This document shows, piece after piece, positions 1 through 5,936 of a stretch of 64,000 nucleotides of DNA. Under the pieces are notes generated by a model. It saw only the letters and a list, made by a program, of their open reading frames with translations. It ran no database searches and had not been told where the DNA came from. The position numbers and the translations under genes are program-made. Source of the stretch: Streptomyces sp. PTY087I2. GTDB lineage: Bacteria > Actinomycetota > Actinomycetes > Streptomycetales > Streptomycetaceae. The DNA lies in NCBI RefSeq assembly GCF_001687325.1, contig NZ_LZRD01000007.1, positions 168,263 to 232,262 of the forward strand. The letters are read 5' to 3'. Every line of letters begins with the position of its first letter. The stretch's first letter is position 1.

Positions 1-22
1 CCCCCCCCCCCCCCCCCCCCCC
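1..22. repeat. 22-nt poly-C homopolymer at window edge
   Basis: The window opens with 22 consecutive C residues, followed at once by the 3' end of a minus-strand gene. A homopolymer this long is unusual even in Streptomyces. It may be a real slippery tract or an assembly or contig-end artefact. Confidence 0.9.
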
Positions 23-25
23 GCT

Positions 26-672
26 TCACCCCCTCCCCGGCACCCCCGACCACGCCGGGTGCGCCGGATCGTCCGCCCGGACCACCACGTCCGCCCGCTC
101 CGTGGGCGCCACCTCGTCCTCGTACCGGGCGAAGGCGGGCAGCGTCCAGCGTTCCGGCTCCGCCGTGCGCCGCCGCAACGCCCCCGGCGACAGCCGCAGA
201 TGGACGGTGAGCGCGAACGGGAACCAGTGCCCCAGCAGGAACGGGCCGTGCACGACGACCACCCCGCCCTCGGGCAGCGGGTGGTACGGGGTGCGGGTGG
301 CCCGGTCCCTCACGGGGTCCCAGAGGTCGGCAGCACCCGGCCGGAGCCGCCCGCCTCCAGCGGCCCGAACACCTCGCGCCACAGCGCCCCGGTGTCGAAC
401 CAGCCGTCGAGGTACGCGTCCGGGTCCCGCTTCCCGTACTCGAAGCGCAGACTCGCCGGGCGCAGGAATCCCTCGGTGGGGACCACCAGGACCGAACGAC
501 CGAGCAGCCGCAGCTCCTCGGCGAGACGTTCGGCGGTCTCGCCGGTGCGGGCGGCGGGCGCGCCGTCGACACCGAAGGCGAGCCAGGGCCCGCCGTCGGC
601 GGCGGACAGTCCGTCGCCGTACCGGGCCAGTTCGCCGGCCAGCCGTTCCCAGGTGATCGCTTCGAGTCGCAC
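26..672 (-). pseudogene. uridine-kinase-like P-loop protein, frameshifted
   Basis: Two overlapping minus-strand frames together give one protein of about 215 residues resembling the conserved Streptomyces 'uridine kinase' family. The N-terminal part starts at GTG 670-672 (VRLEAITWERL) and has a degenerate nucleotide-binding segment (FGVDGAPAART) and the motif RFEYGKRDPDAYLDGWFD. It runs out of frame at GSGRVLP. The other frame continues with DLWDPVRDRATRTPYHPLPEG, as expected for this family, and ends at 26-28. The switch lies near 326-332 and fits loss of a single G/C base (CCGACCTC where CCGGACCTC would restore the frame). The gene is either a recent pseudogene or carries a one-base sequencing error. 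Substrate specificity is inferred only from the family name. Confidence 0.7.
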
Positions 673-735
673 GACCCCATCATCACCGGTCCGGAGGGAG
701 ACCGCCCCGGGCGGGCAGCTCACTCCCCGGGCAGG

Positions 736-1470
736 TCACTCCCCGCGCAGCTCCGCCGCAAGCGGGCCGTCGCCCAGCACCTCGACGCGGCCGCCCTTCA
801 CCGCCGCCGTGAGAGTCGCCGCGCCCTGCGCCAGCTCCAGGCAGACCTCCGCGCCGAGGACGATCCGGGCGTCGGGGCGGTCGGCGGGACCGTAGCCGTA
901 CACCGGCCCGTACGCCTCGGCGCCCGGCAGGACCGTCCCCGCTCCCCCACCGACATGCAGGTGGAACTCCCCCTCGTCGAGGCGGACTTCGAGGACACCC
1001 TCCCGGGTGAGCCCGGCGAGGGCGCCGAGCAGCGGCAGGGCGAACCAGTGCGCCCGCACCGCGTCGGTCGGGCGGCGCTCGGCCAGGGCGGGCGCGCCCC
1101 ACTCGGCGAGGGCGGCGAGCACCGGCAGCAGGCCCAGGCCGCGCTCGGTCAGCTCGTAGACCGACGCGGCCGACGGGGGCGGCAGCTTGCGGCGCAGGGC
1201 CAGTCCGGACTGCTCCATGTCCTTCAGGCGGGAGGCCAGCACGTCCGTGCTGACGCCGGGCAGGTCGGCGTGCAGGTCCGTGTACCGGCGCGGCCCGCCC
1301 AGCAGTTCACGGACGATCAGCAGGGTCCACCGGTCGCCGACGGAGTCAAGGGCGCGGGCGGTGGCGTCGAACTGGTCGTAGCTCCGGCGACGGACGGGAC
1401 GGGCCGCTGGACGTACTGCTGGACGCGCTGCTGGCTGCTGCTGACGTGGCATGCGACGCAGTCTAGACAT
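736..1470 (-). CDS. HxlR-family winged-helix transcriptional regulator
   Basis: A 244-residue DNA-binding regulator. After a Q/A/R/P-rich N-terminal tail of about 25 residues comes an HxlR core: FDATARALDSVGDRWTLLIVREL, RRYTDLHADLPGVSTDVLASRLKDMEQSGL, then the wing and YELTERGLGLLPVL. The C-terminal half (about residues 130-244) resembles the SCP2/sterol-carrier-like domain often appended to Streptomyces HxlR proteins. The ATG at 1468-1470 was chosen because the upstream extension reads through the operator; an in-frame ATG at 1450-1452 is also possible. It is divergent from the aminotransferase, and the operator at 1475-1508 directly abuts its start, so autoregulation and control of the neighbour are likely. 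The effector cannot be predicted. Confidence 0.88.
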   Translation of the reverse strand: MSRLRRMPRQQQPAARPAVRPAARPVRRRSYDQFDATARALDSVGDRWTLLIVRELLGGPRRYTDLHADLPGVSTDVLASRLKDMEQSGLALRRKLPPPSAASVYELTERGLGLLPVLAALAEWGAPALAERRPTDAVRAHWFALPLLGALAGLTREGVLEVRLDEGEFHLHVGGGAGTVLPGAEAYGPVYGYGPADRPDARIVLGAEVCLELAQGAATLTAAVKGGRVEVLGDGPLAAELRGE

Positions 1471-1474
1471 GTTG

Positions 1475-1508
1475 TTGGACTTTCCAAGCTCAAGCTTGGT
1501 AAAACCAA
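1475..1508. promoter_or_regulatory. two-site operator TTGG-N5-CCAA between divergent genes
   Basis: Two copies of TTGG-N5-CCAA (1475-1487 and 1496-1508) lie exactly 21 bp apart, two DNA turns, so both present the same face. Between them is the near-perfect palindrome CCAAGCTC/AAGCTTGG (1484-1499). The site sits immediately upstream of the HxlR start codon and 30-63 bp upstream of the aminotransferase ATG. This is the expected place for an autoregulatory operator, and HxlR dimers bind short palindromes. Confidence 0.65.
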
Positions 1509-1537
1509 GTACCGCAATTCGGCTCGGGAGGCAGCGC

Positions 1538-2749
1538 ATGGAGTTCCGGCAGTCCAGCAAGCTCAACGAGGTCTGCTACGAGATCCGGGGCCCGGTCATC
1601 GAGCACGCCAACGCCCTGGAGGAGGCGGGCCACAGCGTGCTCCGGCTCAACACGGGCAACCCCGCGCTCTTCGGCTTCGAGGCCCCCGAGGAGATCGTCC
1701 AGGACATGATCCGGATGCTGCCCCAGGCCCATGGCTACACCGATTCACGCGGCATCCTCTCGGCGCGGCGGGCGGTGGCCCAGCGCTACCAGGCCATGGG
1801 GCTGACCGAGGTCGGCGTGGACGACATCTTCCTCGGCAACGGGGTCTCCGAGCTGATCTCCATGGCCGTGCAGGCGCTGCTGGAGGACGGCGACGAAGTG
1901 CTGATCCCGGCCCCGGACTTCCCGCTCTGGACCGCCGTCACCACGCTCGCGGGCGGCAAGGCCGTGCACTACGTCTGCGACGAGGAGTCCGACTGGAACC
2001 CGGACCTCACCGACATGGCGTCCAAGATCACCGACCGCACCAAGGCCGTCGTGATCATCAACCCGAACAACCCCACCGGCGCGGTCTATCCGCACGAGAT
2101 CCTCGAAGGCATTCTCGATCTGGCCCGTCGGCACAACCTGATGGTCTTCGCCGACGAGATCTACGACCAGATCCTGTACGACGGCGCCGAGCACCACAGC
2201 GCGGCCGTCCTCGCTCCGGACCTGGTCTGCCTCACCTTCAGCGGGCTCTCGAAGACGTACCGGGTGGCCGGGTTCCGCTCCGGCTGGATGGTGGTGTCCG
2301 GTCCGCAGCAGCACGCCCGCAACTACCTGGAGGGCCTGACCATGCTGGCCTCCATGCGGCTGTGCCCCAACGCGCCCGCGCAGTACGCCATTCAGGCCGC
2401 GCTCGGGGGCCGGCAGTCCATCAAGGAGCTGGTCGCCCCGGGCGGCAGGCTGCACGAGCAGCGCGACCGGGCCTGGGAGCGGCTGAACGAGATCCCCGGC
2501 GTCTCGTGCGTGAAGCCGAAGGGCGCGCTGTACGCCTTCCCGCGCATCGACCCGAAGGTCCACCCGATCGTCGACGACGAGAAGTTCGTGCTGGACCTGC
2601 TGCTGCGGGAGAAGATCCAGGTGGTGCAGGGCACCGGTTTCAGCTGGCCGCGCCCGGACCACTTCCGCATCCTCACCCTTCCGTACGCCGATGATCTCGA
2701 CGCGGCGATCAGCCGCATCGGCCGCTTCCTGAACGGATATCGCCAGTGA
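1538..2749 (+). CDS. PLP-dependent aminotransferase, AlaA/AspC type (class I/II)
   Basis: A 403-residue fold-type I aminotransferase, probably transferring an amino group between alanine or valine and a 2-oxo acid. Visible motifs are NTGNPALFGF near the N-terminus, HGYTDSRGI, NPNNPTGAVY (about 175-184), FADEIYD with the cofactor-binding Asp at about 206, SGLSKTYRVAGFRSGW with the PLP lysine at about 239, and a C-terminal Arg region (RPDHFRILTLP). The start is the ATG at 1538 with GGGAGG seven bases upstream; upstream codons run into the operator. The stop overlaps the next gene's GTG (GTGA), so the two are translationally coupled. Substrate specificity cannot be read from sequence. Confidence 0.9.
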   Translation: MEFRQSSKLNEVCYEIRGPVIEHANALEEAGHSVLRLNTGNPALFGFEAPEEIVQDMIRMLPQAHGYTDSRGILSARRAVAQRYQAMGLTEVGVDDIFLGNGVSELISMAVQALLEDGDEVLIPAPDFPLWTAVTTLAGGKAVHYVCDEESDWNPDLTDMASKITDRTKAVVIINPNNPTGAVYPHEILEGILDLARRHNLMVFADEIYDQILYDGAEHHSAAVLAPDLVCLTFSGLSKTYRVAGFRSGWMVVSGPQQHARNYLEGLTMLASMRLCPNAPAQYAIQAALGGRQSIKELVAPGGRLHEQRDRAWERLNEIPGVSCVKPKGALYAFPRIDPKVHPIVDDEKFVLDLLLREKIQVVQGTGFSWPRPDHFRILTLPYADDLDAAISRIGRFLNGYRQ

Positions 2750-3393
2750 CCTGTGCCCTCTGCTCCGTCCCCGTCCACACCCAGTTCGCCACGCCGGAGC
2801 TGGTGGGGGCGATCGTGGAGGGCGGGCTCGATCCGGCCGAGGACCCCGGCTGGGCCGGTTCGGGGGCCGGTTCGCCCGCCGAGTATGCGCGCTGGGCAGG
2901 TCATCTGTGCGGTATGACCTGCCTGCGCATGGCGCTCGGCGCCGACGCCCCGTCGCTGTTCGAACTGCGGGACGAGGCACTGAAGTACGGGGCGTACACG
3001 GAGGACGCGGACGGGACGATCCGGGGGCTGGTGTACGCCCCGTTCGCGGAGTACGTGAGCGAGGTGTACGGGCGCGAGGCCACGGTCCACCGGCACCTGG
3101 ACGTGGCGGAGATCCCCGGGCTGCTGGACGCGGGCACGACCGTGCTGGCCTCCGTCCACTATGGGATCCGGCATCCGGAGCGGCCGGCTCCGGGGCGGGG
3201 CGGGCATCTGGTGCTGGTGACCGCGCGCACGGCCGACGGGTCCGGCGTCCACTTCCACAACCCGTCGGGGACGGACGCCGGGACGCGGGCGGCCGTGCTG
3301 CCGCTGACGGAGTTCGAGCGGTTCTTCGCGGGGCGGGGCGTGTCGCTGGGAGCAGCGGAGGCTCCGGAAACGGGAGCGGGCCCGGAGGCGTAG
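2746..3393 (+). CDS. C39-like (papain-fold) cysteine peptidase family protein
   Basis: A 215-residue soluble protein with the layout of the peptidase C39-like family. It has a Cys in HLCGMTCLRMAL (Cys55, second Cys59), a His in RGGHLVLVTA (His154) and Asn172 in FHNPSG, forming a plausible Cys-His-Asn triad. Two further Cys lie in the first six residues. It has no signal peptide or transmembrane segment, so it should act in the cytoplasm. The GTG start overlaps the aminotransferase stop by four bases, so they form an operon. Its real substrate is unknown, and it might cleave a non-peptide amide linked to the aminotransferase product. Confidence 0.72.
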   Translation: MTCALCSVPVHTQFATPELVGAIVEGGLDPAEDPGWAGSGAGSPAEYARWAGHLCGMTCLRMALGADAPSLFELRDEALKYGAYTEDADGTIRGLVYAPFAEYVSEVYGREATVHRHLDVAEIPGLLDAGTTVLASVHYGIRHPERPAPGRGGHLVLVTARTADGSGVHFHNPSGTDAGTRAAVLPLTEFERFFAGRGVSLGAAEAPETGAGPEA

Positions 3394-3408
3394 CCGGCCT
3401 CCGGGCCC
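3378..3408. terminator. bidirectional hairpin over the stop codon
   Basis: The perfect 12-bp inverted repeat GGGCCCGGAGGC/GCCTCCGGGCCC with a 7-nt loop includes the C39-like gene's stop codon. It also faces the minus-strand RNAs coming from the right, so it can serve both transcription units. Confidence 0.6.
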
Positions 3409-3445
3409 TGTGAATGCCGCCCATGTCGCACGCCGGCACGTTTAA

Positions 3446-3554
3446 GGGTCCGGGTCAGTCATGATGTCGTCGCGTCCTGCCTTTGGACCACCGCAGATCG
3501 GAGCTCTGCGGGCCGGACTTGAACCGGCATCTCGACGCGCGCGGGCCCGGGCCC
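3446..3554 (-). ncRNA. Y-RNA-like RNA with a circularly permuted tRNA cloverleaf (copy B)
   Basis: Read on the minus strand, this RNA contains in order: a helix strand CGTCG (3533-3537), spacer AGAT, a perfect T-arm GCCGG-TTCAAGT-CCGGC (3512-3528), acceptor strand CCGCAGA (3505-3511), a 7-nt loop, its full complement TCTGCGG (3491-3497), TG, a D-arm GTCC-AAAGGCA-GGAC (3474-3488) with the canonical GG, a G, and CGACG (3468-3472), which pairs with CGTCG. This is a tRNA opened at the anticodon stem with its acceptor stem capped by a loop. An outer helix of 9 of 11 pairs joins 3544-3554 to 3446-3456. The order matches bacterial Y RNAs, which mimic tRNA and carry the module on a basal stem. No anticodon or CCA end is formed, so it is not a decoding tRNA. 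Confidence 0.72.
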
Positions 3555-3580
3555 GTTCGATCCGGCGATCGGCGGCGAAT

Positions 3581-3711
3581 GCTGAGTCTGGAGCAAGAGT
3601 CTGAGATTGACGGCGGCTGCCTCTGCCTGCTTGGGCTACTCCGGCCCGTGCCGGAGGGAGGAGTCGAACCTCCACTGGTACCGCGCCTTCACGACAAGCT
3701 TCAGTTTCAGC
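3581..3711 (-). ncRNA. Y-RNA-like RNA with a circularly permuted tRNA cloverleaf (copy A)
   Basis: On the minus strand: helix strand GCGGT (3680-3684), spacer ACCAGT, T-arm GGAGG-TTCGACT-CCTCC (3657-3673), acceptor strand CTCCGGC (3650-3656), a 4-nt loop ACGG, its complement GCCGGAG (3639-3645), TA, a D-arm GCC...GGC (3619-3636) with a loop containing GG, an A, and GCCGC (3613-3617), which pairs with GCGGT. Seven of seven acceptor pairs and five of five basal pairs form (one G-U). An outer stem of 11 of 14 pairs joins 3698-3711 to 3581-3594, as in Y RNAs. The RNA begins about 57 nt after the stop of the minus-strand gene at 3769-4500, so it may be cut from that transcript. Confidence 0.75.
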
Positions 3712-3768
3712 TTGCGCTCCTCGCGCACCCCGGCCCCCTTGATCGGCGACCGGGGAATCCATGGTCGG

Positions 3769-4500
3769 TCACCCGAAGAGGTAACCGAACACCGCATCAC
3801 CCACCCGCTGGTCGGTGACCTCCGCGCCGTTGGCCTCCTCGCGGGCGAACTTCACGGCCTGCTGGAGCTTCTCGATCCGGTCCAGCAGTTCGTTGACGCG
3901 CCGCGCGGGCAGCGCCCCGGAGAACTTGACGGTCGTCCAGTACCCGACGGGGATGTCCTCGTAGTACACCTCGACCTGCGCCGGGTGCTTCTCCGTGGCC
4001 TCCGCCTTCACATGGTTGCGGGGCACCTTCTTGGTGCGGAGCGTACGGACCGGCTCGGTCTTCCAGGAGTCGGTCGACGGGTCCTGCACCCAGGCCTCGG
4101 CCGCGTCCAGGACGGGCAGCTTGCGGACGAAGGTGTTGAGGTCGGTCAGCTGCTTCTCCAGGAAGAGGAGATACGCCACCGGCACCTCGCTCACCAGCAC
4201 CCGGCCGTCGACCTTCACATCGGCCCGGGCCGAGCAGTTCGCCCAGTCCTTCGTGGCGGTCACATCGAAGAGGCGGGTCAGCGTGGTCGCGGTCTCCCGC
4301 AGCACATCCTCGGCCTTGACCTGGACCAGCGTCGACTCGGGCGGAAGCTGTTCGCCCTCCTCGTCCTTGGGCTGGTAGGTACGGGAGATCCCGGCCAGCA
4401 ACGCGGCCTTCTGGAGGCCGTGATGGGCCGCCGTCAGGTCCTGGTGCGCCTTGGACTTGACGCCCTTCTCCACTGCGATGATCTGATTGAGTTTCGCCAC
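3769..4500 (-). CDS. conserved protein of unknown function, upstream of the tRNA-mimic RNAs
   Basis: A 243-residue soluble protein starting at GTG with MAKLNQIIAVEKGVKSKAHQ. I recognise it as a conserved family in Streptomyces and possibly actinophages, but not its function. It is rich in charged residues. It has a Lys/Arg patch (VRTLRTKKVPRNHVKAEATEK trimmed; about 151-171), an ExxxY-type central segment, and a helical C-terminus (about 202-222) that could form a short coiled coil. There is no signal peptide, membrane segment or TROVE (Ro60/Rsr) signature. The two tRNA-mimic RNAs follow directly on the same strand, so an RNA-binding or RNA-handling role is the most useful hypothesis, but it rests on position alone. 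Confidence 0.75.
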   Translation of the reverse strand: MAKLNQIIAVEKGVKSKAHQDLTAAHHGLQKAALLAGISRTYQPKDEEGEQLPPESTLVQVKAEDVLRETATTLTRLFDVTATKDWANCSARADVKVDGRVLVSEVPVAYLLFLEKQLTDLNTFVRKLPVLDAAEAWVQDPSTDSWKTEPVRTLRTKKVPRNHVKAEATEKHPAQVEVYYEDIPVGYWTTVKFSGALPARRVNELLDRIEKLQQAVKFAREEANGAEVTDQRVGDAVFGYLFG

Positions 4501-4544
4501 GTCGAGGACGCTAACAGGGTCAACGTCCTGCTGGCCAAAGCTTT

Positions 4545-5936
4545 TTACCGTACGTAGTGGGGGTCGTCGTCCCCGGCGGATTCCGGGACGGCGTCACCGG
4601 CGAGCAGCGCTTCGAGGGCGGACACCGGGTCGGGGTCCGGGGCGGCGCGCGGCCACCAGTCGTCGGCGCCGGGGTCGGACTCGTAGCCGTACCAGCGCAG
4701 GTCCTGGCCCAAGCGGAGCTGGAGCGAACCGGCCGGGTGGGTGAGGCGGTTGCGCCAGGGCGTGAAGCGCGGGAACCCGGCGGCGGCGAGCGCGGGCCGG
4801 GCCCGGTCGAAGGGGCCGGCCGGCGGGTCCCAGGGCTCTTCCAGGGCGGCCAGCCCCTCGGCCTCGCCCTGGCGCCAGGCGGCGACGGCGCGGGCCAGGT
4901 CGGTGGTGGTGCGGCCGGTGGCGTACGCCAGCTCGCGGTAGAGCGCGCGGGTGGTGGCGGTGAGTCCGGCGGTCGGGCGCGCGGCGGCGAGGCGGACGGC
5001 GTCCTGCCACTCGGTGAGCCCGGCCAGCGGATCGCGGCCGGTGGTCAGCAGAGCGTGGGCGCGGGCGACGGCGTCGGTGGCGAGGGCGTCCAGGCCCAGC
5101 GGGTCCCGGGCACCGGGCAGGTCCGGGTACGACGGTGGCTGGCCGGGATGCGGCGGGACGGGGCGGGGTGCCGGGAGCGGCGGCAGGAAGCGGGCGGCGA
5201 AGGCCTCGCCCGCCGCGACCGAGGGCATGGCCGGGGCGGCGGGGCGTTCACGGGCGGAGTGTTCGGCGTTGCGCCGGGCGAGCGCGTCCAGCAGTTCGCG
5301 TTCGCCCCGGCCGCGCATCAGCAGCAGGACGAACGGGTCGCTGTCGAGCAGCAGCGCCGTCTGGAAGCAGAGGGCGGCGACATGCTTGCAGGGCCGCCCG
5401 TGGTCGGGGCAGGTGCAGCTGGGGTCGAGGTCGTCGGCGGCGGGCAGCAGCCGGACTCCCGCTTCTTCCGCCGTACGGGCCAGGGAGTGCGGCATCTCCT
5501 TGGCCAGCAGCGCGGCCAGATGGCCGGGCCGGGCGGCGACCGCGTCGAGCAGGGCCTCCCAGCCCGGGTCGGCGAAGGTGCGCAGGCGCAGTTCAGCGCG
5601 GTAGGGGCGGGCCCGGCTGCCGTGCACATAGGCGACGACGCGGCCCGGGGTGACGGTGATCGCGGCGACCTGCCCGTCGTCGGCGTACACGCGGCCGCGG
5701 GCGAGGCGGGCCTCGTCCATCGACAGGGACTCCAGCGCGTCCACCCAGGCCCGGCCCCACCAACTGGCCGCGAAGGGCTCGCCCTCGGCTGAGGTGCGGG
5801 CGGGCACCGCCTCGAAGGTGCGCCGCAGATCGTCCGGGCCGATCCGGGCGCGCGGGGCGGATCGGCGGGCGGCCGGTCCGGTGGTCGGGCGCGGGGCGGG
5901 GCCGGTGGCCGGGCGGGGACTCATGCGCGGGCTCAT
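4545..5936 (-). CDS. SWIM zinc-finger protein paired with the SNF2 helicase
   Basis: A 463-residue protein with a SWIM zinc finger (CTCPDHGRPCKHVAAL, the CxCxnCxH ligand pattern, about 173-188). It has a basic Pro/Arg-rich N-terminus and a conserved segment beginning FAASWWGRAWVDALESLSMDEARLARGRVYA. The C-terminal half is helical and includes LTHPAGSLQLRLGQDLRWYGY. The ATG overlaps the helicase stop by four bases, so the two proteins are made together. SWIM proteins beside RapA-like SNF2 ATPases are common in Actinobacteria and are thought to help target the ATPase to nucleic acid. The actual substrate is not known. Confidence 0.85.
   Translation of the reverse strand: MSPRMSPRPATGPAPRPTTGPAARRSAPRARIGPDDLRRTFEAVPARTSAEGEPFAASWWGRAWVDALESLSMDEARLARGRVYADDGQVAAITVTPGRVVAYVHGSRARPYRAELRLRTFADPGWEALLDAVAARPGHLAALLAKEMPHSLARTAEEAGVRLLPAADDLDPSCTCPDHGRPCKHVAALCFQTALLLDSDPFVLLLMRGRGERELLDALARRNAEHSARERPAAPAMPSVAAGEAFAARFLPPLPAPRPVPPHPGQPPSYPDLPGARDPLGLDALATDAVARAHALLTTGRDPLAGLTEWQDAVRLAAARPTAGLTATTRALYRELAYATGRTTTDLARAVAAWRQGEAEGLAALEEPWDPPAGPFDRARPALAAAGFPRFTPWRNRLTHPAGSLQLRLGQDLRWYGYESDPGADDWWPRAAPDPDPVSALEALLAGDAVPESAGDDDPHYVR

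Noticed and set aside
59..895. Long plus-strand open frames over the left-end genes and similar long antisense frames throughout
   Set aside because: They are high-GC shadow frames rich in Arg/Pro/Gly with no family features; the opposite strand encodes the recognisable proteins.
3442..3762. Open frame on the minus strand over the tRNA-like RNAs (starting MDSPVADQGGRG), and a plus-strand frame with REESNLHWYR
   Set aside because: Both run through the T-arm and acceptor helices; such peptides are the usual false translation of tRNA-like DNA. RNA structure explains the region far better.
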